Shown: positions 8,801 through 15,932, numbered from the stretch's first letter. The stretch: 15,932 nucleotides of DNA from CAYZJD01 sp964483455 (GCA_964483455.1 CAZACK010000114.1:1-15932), one strand, 5' to 3'. Numbers and translations: made by a program. Notes: a model not told the origin generated them from the letters alone.

Positions 8801-9088
8801 GCGCTGGCCCAGCGGATGATGAAGGGAGCGACCGGGGCCGCGGCCCGAGTCCGGCTGGGTTTCCGGCTGGCGACGGCCCGGCCGCCGACGGGCGAGGAAA
8901 CGCGCATTCTGGTCGAGCTGGCGAGGCGGAGGCTGGCCGGCTATGGCGCCGACCGGTCGGCCGCGGCGCGGCTTGTGAGCGTGGGCGAGTCGAAGCCGGA
9001 CCCGGCGTTGGATGCGGGTGAGCTGGCCGCCTGGACCACGGTGGCCGGCGTCATTCTGAACATGGACGAGACGATCAGCAAGGAGTAA
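5885..9088 (+). CDS. Exported PSCyt1/DUF1549-LamG-DUF1553 protein with two CxxCH motifs
   Basis: 1067 residues. The N-terminus (about 1-29) is a signal peptide. Residues 38-130 match the planctomycete-type cytochrome domain (PSCyt1) with CFTCHGPDE (haem-type CxxCH at 51-55) and a MPPP motif (107-110) that could supply the axial Met. Residues 155-370 match DUF1549 (PSCyt2), including FDLTGLPPTP, RYADTHGYHIDSHRD and a second CxxCH, CARCHDHKYDPI (339-343). Residues about 430-645 form a LamG/concanavalin-like insert (HYEFDGNLADSSG ... WRHLAAVYDGSG ... LFVDGKRRPV). Residues 750-1060 match DUF1553 (PSD1), with NRYWQMYFGRGIV and RRPLTNTPLQALALLNDPTYVEAARALA. Haem binding and redox function are inferred; no enzyme activity is established for the family. 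The LamG domain may bind polysaccharide. The next gene, five bases downstream, is its usual DUF1501 partner. Confidence 0.95.
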   Translation: MLGRSLLIPPAICVFLTGAVGTARAIAAQAPVSGNPVDFNREIRPILSDKCFTCHGPDEKQRQAGLRLDTREGVFADRGGYQVIVAGDAARSRLFQRISHQRKAMRMPPPASGLELSGQQIELVRRWIEQGAKWEEHWAFVAPKRPPLPEVRARKWPRNPIDYFVLARLEREGLRPSPEADRATLLRRVSFDLTGLPPTPAEVRAFLADRSARAYEKQVDRLLASPRYGERMAMDWLDVARYADTHGYHIDSHRDMWPWRDWVIGAFNRNLPFDRFTIEQLAGDLLPGATTEQIVATGFNRNHMINYEGGAIPEEYLNEYVADRVETTSTAWLGLTMGCARCHDHKYDPIKQEEFYRLYAFFHNVPEEGLDGQRGNARPYLALPSADQRRRLSEINRLLCEKEEALAEAKLEALAEEWARSSAGLPPPGARAGIEAHYEFDGNLADSSGHYLHGKAVRGEVVYADGQMGKAAEFSGETHVELGGAPAVDTDRRFSVAVWVRSFGIQNAAAVRMAEDPVTRRGFEIALEDSEPIGDLKRGFHVAVRLIHRWPDSAIEIKTSERVAQGEWRHLAAVYDGSGKASGLRLFVDGKRRPVQVRADGLSGPIRTAKPVEVGNKALGVAFKGRLDDLRIYGRELGAEEIEVLAVHAPMRWLLAYGPAKRTEAQADQLRQYFLEHAAPEPFRRLHAEWKSLRNEREQLEKSIPTTMVMEELPTPRTTHVLGRGDYRNLRDEVTAGVPAVLPPLPKGQPANRLGLARWLVDPSNPLTARVAVNRYWQMYFGRGIVKTAENFGSQSDPPSHPELLDWLATEFIRSGWDVKAMQRLIVTSATYRQRSKVTPELLEKDPENRLLARGPRLRLPAEMIRDNALAVSGLLHEEIGGPGVFPYQPAGLWEEIAYGDVYTAQTYTPSKGKDLYRRSLYTFWKRTSPPPGLMTFDAPDREKCTARRPLTNTPLQALALLNDPTYVEAARALAQRMMKGATGAAARVRLGFRLATARPPTGEETRILVELARRRLAGYGADRSAAARLVSVGESKPDPALDAGELAAWTTVAGVILNMDETISKE

Positions 9089-9093
9089 GTGGC

Positions 9094-10542
9094 ATGGACG
9101 AGTTCTGCCGCGAGATGACCCGCCGCCATTTCTTTTCGCGCGCCAGCAGCGGCATCGGCGTGGCGGCGCTGGCCTCGCTGCTCGAGCCGGAGCTGTCGGG
9201 CGGGGAGGGCGGCGCGGCGACGGGCGGGCTGCCGGGGCTGCCGCACTTCGCGCCGAAAGCGAAGCACGTGATTTTTCTGCACCAGTCGGGCGGGCCGGCC
9301 CAGATGGACCTGTTCGATCCCAAGCCGCAGCTTGACCGGTTCCGCGGCCAGGAACTGCCGGATTCGGTGCGAATGGGCCAGCGCATCACCGGGATGACGT
9401 CGGGGCAGGGGACGCTGCCGGTGGCCAGCTCGATCTTCCGGTTCCGCCAGCACGGGCAGTCGGGCGCCTGGCTGAGCGAACTGCTGCCGTACACGGGCAA
9501 GATTGCAGACGACATCGCCATCGTGAAGACGGTTCACACCGAGGCCATCAACCACGATCCGGCGATCACGTTCATTCAGACCGGGAGCCAGCAGCCGGGC
9601 CGGCCGAGCCTGGGGGCCTGGGTGAGTTACGGATTGGGCAGCGAAACGCAGAACCTGCCGGCGTTTGTCGTGCTGGTGTCGCAGAGGAGCGCGCTGAACA
9701 TCGACCAGCCGCTGTTTTCGCGTTTGTGGGGCAGCGGGTTTCTGCCGTCGCGATACCAGGGGGTGGGATTCCGCTCGACGGGCGATCCGGTGCTCTACCT
9801 GTCGGATCCTCCGGGAATCGACAAAGGCACGCGGCGCGAGATGCTGGACGCGCTCGGCAAGCTGAACGAACTTCGGGCCCGGCAGTTCGGCGATCCGGAG
9901 ATTGAGACGCGGATCGCGCAGTACGAGATGGCGTTCCGGATGCAGACTTCGGTGCCGGAGCTGACCGACTTCTCCAAGGAGCCGGAGGAGGTCTTCGAGC
10001 TTTACGGTCCTGAGTCGCGGAAGCCGGGCACGTACGCCTCGCACTGTCTGCTGGCGCGGCGGCTGGTGGAGCGCGGGGTGCGATTCGTTCAGCTTTACAA
10101 GCGCGGCTGGGACCAGCACAATGATTTGCCGCGGGACTTGGCGTTGCAGTGCCGGAGCGTGGACCAGCCGTCGGCGGCGCTGGTGCTCGACCTGAAGCGG
10201 CGCGGGCTGCTGGACCGGACGCTGGTGGTGTGGGGAGGCGAGTTCGGCCGGACCGTCTACTGCCAGGGCAAGCTGACCGAAACCAACTACGGCCGGGACC
10301 ACCATCCCCGCTGCTTCACCATGTGGCTGGCAGGCGGCGGCATCCGGGCGGGGATCACACTCGGCGAGACGGACGATTACTGCTACAACATCGTGAAGGA
10401 CCCGGTGCACATTCACGACTTGCAGGCCACCATCCTGCATTGCCTGGGAGTGGATCACAAGCGGCTGACGTACAAGTTTCAGGGCCGGCATTTCCGGCTG
10501 ACGGACGTGGCGGGGGAGGTGGTGCGCGGGCTGCTGGCGTGA
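9094..10542 (+). CDS. Tat-exported DUF1501 protein
   Basis: 482 residues. MTRRHFFSRASSGIGVAALASLL (starting at residue 8) is a twin-arginine signal. The rest is DUF1501, distantly related to the alkaline phosphatase/sulfatase fold: HVIFLHQSGGPAQMDLFDPKP (58-78), GWDQHND (338-344), VVWGGEFGRT (378-387) and GRDHHP (400-405) are hallmarks of the family, and several of the His/Asp/Glu could bind metal. The ATG follows the preceding stop by five bases, and an AAGGAG Shine-Dalgarno sequence sits inside the end of the upstream gene, so the two are almost certainly co-transcribed and coupled. DUF1549/DUF1553 and DUF1501 genes are paired widely in Planctomycetes, Verrucomicrobia and Acidobacteria; no activity is proven. 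Both products are predicted to leave the cytoplasm, by Sec and Tat respectively. Confidence 0.95.
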   Translation: MDEFCREMTRRHFFSRASSGIGVAALASLLEPELSGGEGGAATGGLPGLPHFAPKAKHVIFLHQSGGPAQMDLFDPKPQLDRFRGQELPDSVRMGQRITGMTSGQGTLPVASSIFRFRQHGQSGAWLSELLPYTGKIADDIAIVKTVHTEAINHDPAITFIQTGSQQPGRPSLGAWVSYGLGSETQNLPAFVVLVSQRSALNIDQPLFSRLWGSGFLPSRYQGVGFRSTGDPVLYLSDPPGIDKGTRREMLDALGKLNELRARQFGDPEIETRIAQYEMAFRMQTSVPELTDFSKEPEEVFELYGPESRKPGTYASHCLLARRLVERGVRFVQLYKRGWDQHNDLPRDLALQCRSVDQPSAALVLDLKRRGLLDRTLVVWGGEFGRTVYCQGKLTETNYGRDHHPRCFTMWLAGGGIRAGITLGETDDYCYNIVKDPVHIHDLQATILHCLGVDHKRLTYKFQGRHFRLTDVAGEVVRGLLA

Positions 10543-10547
10543 AACGG

Positions 10548-10566
10548 CGTCTCCGGGTCCGAGACG
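10548..10566 (+). terminator. Possible bidirectional terminator hairpin
   Basis: A 6-bp perfect stem, CGTCTC with GAGACG and a 7-nt loop, begins six bases after the DUF1501 stop and lies just past the 3' end of the converging small gene. It sits where a shared terminator between convergent transcripts would be expected. There is no clear T-tract, so it is a weak call. Confidence 0.3.
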
Positions 10567-10570
10567 ATAC

Positions 10571-10797
10571 TCAGGGAGCGGCGGGGGGCGGTTTGGGCCG
10601 GGCCTCCCACTTGTAAACCGTTTTCTCTTTCCCGGTCAGGACGCCTATCCCGGCCCCTACGCCGCCGAAGAATGCGCCAAACGCGGCTGCATGACGCATG
10701 CGGGTGCCGGCCGATGAATTGCCCCAGTCAGCGAAGCATGGGCGCCGAGTGCAGTGCCGGCCAATAGGATGAGAGCCACCCGCAACCTGAAATCCAT
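10571..10797 (-). pseudogene. Small secreted glycine-zipper protein, apparently frameshifted
   Basis: A very strong Shine-Dalgarno sequence (AGGAGGA, forward 10807-10801) sits three bases before the ATG at 10797. The first frame gives a good signal peptide, MDFRLRVALILLAGTALGAHAS, then continues as non-protein-like residues to a TAG near 10657. A different frame continues the protein sensibly: DWGNSSAGTRMRHAAAF, then a glycine-zipper stretch (GAFFGGVGAGIGVLTG), then KEKTVYKWEARPKPPPAAP and TGA at 10571. Inserting one base near the GCTTCGCTGAC site (about 10728-10738) joins them into a 75-residue protein with signal peptide, short linker and glycine-rich segment. Such proteins, often ending in a KTVYK-like motif, are common in Acidobacteria but unassigned in function. 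The break could be a real mutation or an assembly error. It may also have lost a central domain, since relatives I recall are longer. Confidence 0.6.
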
Positions 10798-11001
10798 GCG
10801 TCCTCCTGGGCTGGCGGAGTGAGCATTTCGCGAGCCAAACCGGCCAAGGGATCTTGTGGCTGGAGAATCAGCGAGTACGGCAATCGGACTCCACGCGGAC
10901 TGCAAGAATTCGCAGACGGTGTGGCAGCGCCCGGTGGCAGTCCTCGCGGTTCCGAGAAACTACCCCGTCACGGATGGTGATGGCTCTGCCTGGTCTTGTG
11001 G

Positions 11002-12240
11002 CTACGCAACCACGCCCGTCCGGCTGAACTCCCGCACCGTGTCGTACATCGCGATGATGTTCTCCGGCGGGACATTGGCCAGGATATTGTGGACCTGCTG
11101 GAAGACGAAGCCGCCGCCGGGCGCGAGCGCGCTGACCTGCTCGCGGACATGGCGGCTGACTTCATCCGGCGTGCCGGTGGGCAGGATCTTCTGGGTGTCG
11201 CATCCGCCGCCCCAGAAGGTAAGATCCTTGCCGAAGTCGCGCTTCAGGCCGGCGGCGTCCATGTCCTTGCCGCTGATCTGAACGGGGTTGATGGCGTCCA
11301 GGCCGGCGTCGATCAAGTCGGCGAGCAACGGCCGGACCGCGCCGCAGCAGTGCAACATCACCTTGACGTTGGCCAGCTTCTTGGCCTGCGCCCAGAGGAA
11401 CTTGTGCCGCGGCTTGAAGAACTCGCGGTACATCTTGGGCGACAGCAGCGGCCCTTTCTGCCCGCCCAGATCGTCGCCGAACAGGATGATGTCGATGTAG
11501 GGGCCGACCGCGCCGAGGAACCGCTCCAGGTTGTCGAGATGCACCTCGACCAGCTTGTCGAGAAACGCGTGCGCGCGGTGCGGCTCGCCGGCGAGGATCA
11601 TGAGGTAGTTGTCCATGCGGTAGAGGAACTGCCCGAGCTCGAACAGGTTTCCGCCGAACAGGCCGATGATGGCGCGGTTAGTGCTCTGCCGGAGGCGGCG
11701 TGCGCCTTCGGCCAGTTCCTCGGGGCTGGAGACAGAGGGTCCGGGGGGGCTGGCGATGCCCGTCCACATGGACTCGGCGAAGGCCTCCCGGAGATGGTCC
11801 AGGTCCTCGGTTTCCAGCCAGGGCCAGTAGCACTGCTCGAAGTAGAGCGCGCCGTCGGGCATGCGCGCCAGCACGGTTCCGCTCGGCGAGCGCAGCACCC
11901 ATTCGCCGTCGCGGCGATCGGGTTTGGCCCATGCCGGCATCAGGCACGGGGTCCCGTCCGGCAGCGTCCACTCCGCCCACCATTTGCCCTCGAGTGCGAA
12001 GGCGCGTCCCATCTCGATGGTGTCCACTGCGAAGCGTTCCAGCACATCGTCGTCGACGATGGCCAGTTGCTGGACCGGGTCGTAGACGCGCACCGGGCGC
12101 GGCGGGAGTCCCAGCGCCCGGCGCAGGCGGGGGTAGGCGACGGCGGCGATGCCGGAGGACCGGTGCCCGGACAGGTCGACCGGGACGCGGTCCGGTTCCT
12201 TGTGGTTGAGTGCGGAAAGGACGCGCTCGCGGGAGGTCAT
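11002..12240 (-). CDS. UROD-superfamily methyltransferase-like protein
   Basis: 412 residues, uroporphyrinogen decarboxylase fold, of the MtaA/CmuA-like methyltransferase branch. Support: MTSRERVLSALNHKEPDRVPVDL at the start (typical of these paralogues), FGDDLGGQKGPLLSP (254-268), MLHCCGAV (295-302), DAINPVQIS (315-323) and WGGGCDTQ (343-350). His297, Cys299 and Cys347 match the zinc ligands (HxC ... C) used by corrinoid methyltransferases of this superfamily. The RPVWxMRQAGRY segment of true HemE is absent, so haem synthesis is unlikely. The ATG at 12240 was chosen because the longer frame would overlap the upstream gene's end; the extra residues also look non-coding. It follows the regulator by 32 bases, so co-transcription is likely. 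No corrinoid protein gene is visible, so the methyl donor and acceptor are unknown; these paralogues are often annotated simply as uroporphyrinogen decarboxylase. Confidence 0.88.
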   Translation of the reverse strand: MTSRERVLSALNHKEPDRVPVDLSGHRSSGIAAVAYPRLRRALGLPPRPVRVYDPVQQLAIVDDDVLERFAVDTIEMGRAFALEGKWWAEWTLPDGTPCLMPAWAKPDRRDGEWVLRSPSGTVLARMPDGALYFEQCYWPWLETEDLDHLREAFAESMWTGIASPPGPSVSSPEELAEGARRLRQSTNRAIIGLFGGNLFELGQFLYRMDNYLMILAGEPHRAHAFLDKLVEVHLDNLERFLGAVGPYIDIILFGDDLGGQKGPLLSPKMYREFFKPRHKFLWAQAKKLANVKVMLHCCGAVRPLLADLIDAGLDAINPVQISGKDMDAAGLKRDFGKDLTFWGGGCDTQKILPTGTPDEVSRHVREQVSALAPGGGFVFQQVHNILANVPPENIIAMYDTVREFSRTGVVA

Positions 12241-12272
12241 GATAGATGCATTCTGACATAAGTGATCACGCG

Positions 12273-15137
12273 TCAACTTGCAGGGTCCTGGATGCCTGGT
12301 CCCGACGCCTGGCGCCGGAATGCCTCCAGACTCTCCAGGCTGGCGGCCGCCCTCAACTCGAGGGACTTCGCACTCTGGCGCCGAGCGATGTCCAGCGCCC
12401 GGCGAAAACACTCTTCGGCCGTGGAATGGTCTCGCAAACCTGTCTGGAGGAGCAAGGCACCCATGAGCCGATGGAGTTCGGCCTCATAGAAGAAGGAGCG
12501 GCTTTGCCGGACCATGTCCAGAGCCTCGGCAATCGCAAAGAGGCCATCCTCGGGGCGCCCCAGCCGGCTGCACGCGTCGGCCAGCAACGCAAGATGATAC
12601 GGACGGTCCAACTCCGCGCCCACAGACCGGCAGGCCGCCATCCCCTGGCGCAGCAGGTTGAATCCTTCCTGGTGGCTGTTCTCGGCGACGAGCGCCCATC
12701 CACGAAGGATGCTCCCTGTCGCCACGTGATAGGGGAAGCCGCGTTCGGTAGCGAGGTTGATAGCCGCCTCGGCCCGGTGTCTGGCCAATGCGGGCTCCTG
12801 CCGGAGTTGATGGAGCAAAGCGGCTTGCAGCTGCGCGTGCGCCAGGCTGTAAAGATGGAACGGCTCTGAAGCCAGGACCAGGGCTCTGGTGGCACGTTCC
12901 AGAGCCTGGTCCGTGTAGCCGAGGAACCATAGGGACAAAGCGGCCCAGGCGTGACAGGCGACGGCCGGGTTCTCGCCGAAGCCGGCGAGCAACGCCAAGT
13001 GATGCTCGGGGTTATAGATCTCCAACCCGCGCTCCGCGTGCTCAATGGCGCCGGTGAAGATGCCCTGATGGAACAGCGAGCAGGCCAGGAGCAGGTGGGA
13101 TTCGAGGCGCGACCCGCCGTTAGGCGACTGGCTCGGGAGGCGCAATCGTTCTTCCAGTAGTTCCTGCGACTGCCGGTAGTTGCCGCGGAACTCGTGCATG
13201 GCGGCGAGCCCGAACGTAACCGGGAAGACCTCGGGGGGCTCGCCGAGATGCTGGCAAAGTTGACGCGCGCGGACGAGCGTGCTCTCCACATCCGGCGCGG
13301 CCCAGCCCTTGGTAGCGATCAACACCGGACCGAGCGCCGCTTGCAGCGCGAGCTCACAGCGGTCGCGCTCGTCTCCTTCCGGCAGGCCGCGGATCACGTT
13401 GAGACCAGTGGTGAGATAGCCGATTGCCTCGCGATGCGTATTTCGCTGAATGGCCTGCTCCGCGGCGAGCCGCAGATACCGGGCGGCGCGAACCGGGTCG
13501 CGGCCGCGGACGAAGTGCAGGGCGAGGTCCGAAGCCGGCGCGGGAAGGCCCGAACCGGCACCTTCCAGCGTCATCCCGACCTGGTGATGCATCCGGGCGC
13601 GGCGAGTCGCCGGCACTCGCTCATACAGGATCTCGCGGTACAGGTCATGGACAAAGCCGTACCGGGCGCTCGCGTCCGGACCTTCGGCGACGCCGCAAGC
13701 GCGGATGAACTGCGATGGCTCAGCCAGGGTGGCCAGGATGCACTCAACCTCCTCGACGGTCAGTCCGGCGCCGGCAGCCACCACAGTGGCGGAGAACTCC
13801 TTCCCGGCCACGCTGGCCGCTTCCAAGACTCGCCGGCCGCAGGCGTCGAGCCTGTCAAGCTGTTGCTCGATGAACTGGCGGAGACCCTCCGGCACCGCCA
13901 CGGCCAACTCCTCCAGTCCTGTCGCCAGCTTCCAGAGGGAATCTCTTTCGGCAACGGATCCTCGACCGACCCAGTGATCCACCAGGGTGACGACAAAAAG
14001 CGGATTTCCTTCCGTGCGCCTGTGGATTAGTGAGGCAAGTCCGGGCGGGAATTGGTTGGTGGGGAAGCGGGATTCGAGGTATTCGCCGACCGCCAGTTCG
14101 GTCAGGAATGGCAACGAGAGTTCCTCGCACAACGCCCTCAGCTTGAGTTCCTGGACGGCGGCGTGCAGCGGATGGCCACTCCTTTTCGCGTCGGCCGGCC
14201 GGAAGGTGGCGAGCAGGAGCAACCGGGCGGGCTCCTGCCGGCGCGCCAGCCAGCAAAGCAGATCGAGGGTCGAATAGTCGCTCCAGTGGAGGTCCTCGAG
14301 CACCAGGACGAGAGGCGCCTCGGCGGTCAACGCTTCCACCGCCTCCACCATCTCTCGCAGCATGCGCGGCTGCGTCGTTCCGAGAACCTTCTGCCGCAGC
14401 GTCTGGAACTCCTGCTCGCCGACCAGCCAAGGCATTTGAACCAGCCAGCTTGGGGCGTGCCGCCCGAGCAACTCGACAAGGCGGCCGCCTCCGGGTTCGT
14501 GGCACAGGCGGCCTACCGCTTCCAGGACCGGGAGGTAGGGCTCGCCTTCGCCCCGGTGCTCCAGGCACTGCCCTTGGCCGACCAGGACCCCTTCCCGGCG
14601 CCCGGTTTCCGCCAAAAACGCCTGCACCAGCGACGTCTTGCCCAGTCCGGCTTCGCCGGTAACAAATACGATGCGCCGTGTTCCTTGGAGGGCCTCCTCG
14701 AGCAGGGTCCGCAGGCGCAACAGTTCGCTTTCCCGCTGAACCAGGGCTGGCGGCGAGGATTGCCGTCGGGGTGTCTGAACCGTGGTCTGATCCGTCCGGA
14801 GCCTGGGTTCACGGACCTCGGCGACGAACCGGTACCCCCGTCTCGGGACCGTCTCAATGTACTTCTCGCCACCGTCCTTCTCGCCGAGGACTCTCCTCAG
14901 GGTGGCGATGTTGTGGGCGAGGTTGTTGTCTTCGACGATAGTGTCCGGCCAGACCGCCTTGATCAGGTCATCCTTGCTGACCAGGCGTCCACCGTTTTGA
15001 ACCAGGACCCGGAGCGTGTCGAAAACCTTCGCTCGCAGCGCAACCGGACGGCCGCTTTGGAGCAGCAGCCGCTCTCCCACATCCAGGCGGAAGGTCCCGA
15101 AATCGTAAACGACTCTTGCTTGCCCAGGCGTGGCCAT
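12273..15137 (-). CDS. Winged-helix/AAA ATPase/TPR transcriptional regulator
   Basis: 954 residues. Residues 10-108 are an OmpR/CadC-type winged helix: FGTFRLDVGERLLL, LRAKVFDTLRVLVQNGGRLVSKDDLIKAVWPD, NNLAHNIATLRRVLGE and YIETVPRRGYRFV. Residues about 130-500 form an AAA/STAND ATPase with Walker A GEAGLGKTS (161-169) and Walker B LVLVLEDLHWSD (276-287). Residues about 560-950 are helical repeats of TPR type, including AARYLRLAAEQAIQRNTH and regularly spaced A-rich helices. There is no receiver domain, no membrane segment and no clear ligand domain. This architecture is frequent in Acidobacteria and usually has no known signal. The ATG at 15137 begins right before the winged helix; a GTG at 15263 would add 42 residues and is less likely. 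It is divergent from the methanethiol-oxidase-like gene and upstream of the UROD-like gene, which makes both plausible targets. Confidence 0.92.
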   Translation of the reverse strand: MATPGQARVVYDFGTFRLDVGERLLLQSGRPVALRAKVFDTLRVLVQNGGRLVSKDDLIKAVWPDTIVEDNNLAHNIATLRRVLGEKDGGEKYIETVPRRGYRFVAEVREPRLRTDQTTVQTPRRQSSPPALVQRESELLRLRTLLEEALQGTRRIVFVTGEAGLGKTSLVQAFLAETGRREGVLVGQGQCLEHRGEGEPYLPVLEAVGRLCHEPGGGRLVELLGRHAPSWLVQMPWLVGEQEFQTLRQKVLGTTQPRMLREMVEAVEALTAEAPLVLVLEDLHWSDYSTLDLLCWLARRQEPARLLLLATFRPADAKRSGHPLHAAVQELKLRALCEELSLPFLTELAVGEYLESRFPTNQFPPGLASLIHRRTEGNPLFVVTLVDHWVGRGSVAERDSLWKLATGLEELAVAVPEGLRQFIEQQLDRLDACGRRVLEAASVAGKEFSATVVAAGAGLTVEEVECILATLAEPSQFIRACGVAEGPDASARYGFVHDLYREILYERVPATRRARMHHQVGMTLEGAGSGLPAPASDLALHFVRGRDPVRAARYLRLAAEQAIQRNTHREAIGYLTTGLNVIRGLPEGDERDRCELALQAALGPVLIATKGWAAPDVESTLVRARQLCQHLGEPPEVFPVTFGLAAMHEFRGNYRQSQELLEERLRLPSQSPNGGSRLESHLLLACSLFHQGIFTGAIEHAERGLEIYNPEHHLALLAGFGENPAVACHAWAALSLWFLGYTDQALERATRALVLASEPFHLYSLAHAQLQAALLHQLRQEPALARHRAEAAINLATERGFPYHVATGSILRGWALVAENSHQEGFNLLRQGMAACRSVGAELDRPYHLALLADACSRLGRPEDGLFAIAEALDMVRQSRSFFYEAELHRLMGALLLQTGLRDHSTAEECFRRALDIARRQSAKSLELRAAASLESLEAFRRQASGPGIQDPAS

Positions 15138-15316
15138 TTGACGAAACCCAGGGAAATTCCAGAAAAAATCCAGCACTGCTAGAGGACTCCAAAGCCCTCT
15201 TTCCCGCACAATCGGAGCATCTGGAACGGCTGCCCAGCCGGCTTCTGGGAGTGATTCTACCACCGGATGGCCAGCCGGGTGGAGGCCACGAAGTCACTCA
15301 GAGAGGAGGGAAACCA
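15138..15316. promoter_or_regulatory. Divergent intergenic region, likely operator/promoter zone
   Basis: 179 bp between divergent starts, where promoters for both genes must lie. I find no -35/-10 pair that I would trust on either strand. An imperfect inverted repeat, CCACCGG (15260-15266) and CCGGGTGG (15275-15282) with one extra G, could be a binding site for the winged-helix regulator but is GC-rich and may be chance. AGGAGG at 15304-15309 is the ribosome site of the rightward gene. Confidence 0.4.
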
Positions 15317-15932
15317 ATGCCGCAATGGCGACCTGATCCAACGTTTTACCCGTCACCGGCGATGGCGATGCAGGCTCCGGCGGAGACAGTCGCCTTCGTC
15401 ACCATGATGAATCCCAAGCTTGCGGGCAAGCCCGACGCCATAGGGGTGGTGGACGTCAAGCCTGCGTCCTCCACCTATGGCCAAATGGTTGGCCAAGTGG
15501 ACATGCCCAATGCCGGCGACGAATTGCACCATTTTGGCTGGAACGCGTGCAGTTCCTGCCTGTGTCCGTATTCGCCCCACCCGCACATGGAGCGACGTTA
15601 TCTGATCGTGCCGGGGCTCCGCTCGTCTCGAATTCACATCATCGACACCAAGCCCGATCCCCGGAAACCGAAGATCGTGAAGGTAATCGAACCCGAAACC
15701 GTCATGGGCCGGACCGGCTACAGCCGGGCCCACACATCCCATTGCGGTCCCGACGGCATCTACATGAACGCGCTCGGATCGCCCGGCGGCGACGGCCCGG
15801 GAGGAATTTTCATCCTGGATCCGGAAAGTTTCGATGTCCGTGGCCGTTGGGAGATCGATCGCGGGCCGCAGCACCTGGCCTACGACTTCTGGTGGCATCT
15901 CGGCCACGACACCATGATCACCAGCGAGTGGG
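15317..15932 (+). CDS. Selenium-binding protein 56 / methanethiol oxidase family (3' truncated by window end)
   Basis: The first 205 residues are visible; the family is usually about 450-470. The methanethiol oxidase/SBP56 family oxidises methanethiol to formaldehyde, hydrogen sulfide and hydrogen peroxide in characterised bacterial (copper-dependent) and human members. Family signatures are GDELHHFGWNACSSC (67-81), RRYLIVPGLRSSRIHIIDT (93-111), SRAHTSHCGPDG (136-147), GGIFILDPESFDVRGRWE (162-179) and DFWWHLGHDTMITSEW (190-205). The Cys in the CSSC motif corresponds to the selenium/copper-associated Cys of relatives. Here the motif reads CSSCLC, giving an extra Cys. The start ATG has a strong AGGAGG Shine-Dalgarno sequence seven bases upstream. 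No signal peptide is visible, whereas the bacterial periplasmic enzymes carry one, so this copy may be cytoplasmic. It is divergent from the regulator gene. The C-terminal half is not in the window. Confidence 0.9.
   Translation, partial: MPQWRPDPTFYPSPAMAMQAPAETVAFVTMMNPKLAGKPDAIGVVDVKPASSTYGQMVGQVDMPNAGDELHHFGWNACSSCLCPYSPHPHMERRYLIVPGLRSSRIHIIDTKPDPRKPKIVKVIEPETVMGRTGYSRAHTSHCGPDGIYMNALGSPGGDGPGGIFILDPESFDVRGRWEIDRGPQHLAYDFWWHLGHDTMITSEW

Noticed and set aside
8941..10491. A 516-codon minus-strand frame under DUF1501
   Set aside because: Same mirror effect; the plus strand has the Tat signal and conserved DUF1501 motifs.
11002..12240. Annotation as HemE uroporphyrinogen decarboxylase
   Set aside because: The HemE N-terminal RPVWxMRQAGRY motif is absent and zinc-ligand positions typical of corrinoid methyltransferase paralogues are present.
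10996..12261. A 421-codon plus frame antisense to the UROD-like gene
   Set aside because: Repetitive Val/Arg/Glu/Gly/Ala composition, no family, and it covers a well-supported minus-strand gene.
12241..12411. N-terminal extension of the UROD-like gene
   Set aside because: It would overlap the regulator's 3' end and its residues are not like the family; the family begins at the MTSRERVL methionine.
1..15932. CRISPR array or mobile element
   Set aside because: No regularly spaced direct repeats, transposase-like protein or terminal inverted repeats were found by reading.

Overview
The window looks like chromosomal DNA from a GC-rich, soil-type Acidobacteriota bacterium, probably near Solibacter/Bryobacter. 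This is inferred from gene content: a PSCyt/DUF1549-DUF1553 plus DUF1501 pair, a very large winged-helix/AAA/TPR regulator, Tat-exported DUF4038 hydrolases and a small glycine-zipper protein. Planctomycetes and Verrucomicrobia share several of these families, so the phylum is a moderate-confidence call. I see no mobile element, CRISPR array, rRNA or tRNA.

Layout. Positions 1-414 hold no gene I can name. Positions 415-4565 (minus strand) form a tight two-gene operon of secreted glycoside-hydrolase-like proteins. The first is a Tat-exported DUF5060/DUF4038 (apiosidase-like) protein. Two bases downstream follows a TIM-barrel enzyme fused to a five-bladed beta-propeller. A good promoter (TTGACA, 18 bp, TACAAA) and a good Shine-Dalgarno sequence lie upstream. 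After a 470-bp gap, 5036 to about 5776 (minus) encodes a GlcG/HbpS-type (DUF336) secreted protein with an unclear start. It is divergent from a plus-strand pair at 5885-10542: a large exported protein with two CxxCH haem-type motifs, DUF1549, a LamG-like insert and DUF1553, then a Tat-exported DUF1501 protein.

Positions 10571-10797 (minus) hold a small secreted glycine-zipper gene that appears broken by a single-base frameshift. Positions 11002-15137 (minus) hold a 954-residue winged-helix/AAA/TPR regulator followed 32 bp later by a UROD-superfamily methyltransferase-like protein, which is not a true HemE. Divergent from the regulator, starting at 15317 and running off the window end, is a selenium-binding-protein-56/methanethiol-oxidase family gene.

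Functional picture. The left part suggests uptake of complex plant or microbial glycans. The PSCyt/DUF1501 pair is a common exported pair of unproven function, often linked to polymer degradation or surface electron transfer in these phyla. The right part suggests, by inference only, a regulator controlling C1/methyl-sulfur chemistry: a methyltransferase-like protein and a methanethiol oxidase-like protein on either side of one regulator.
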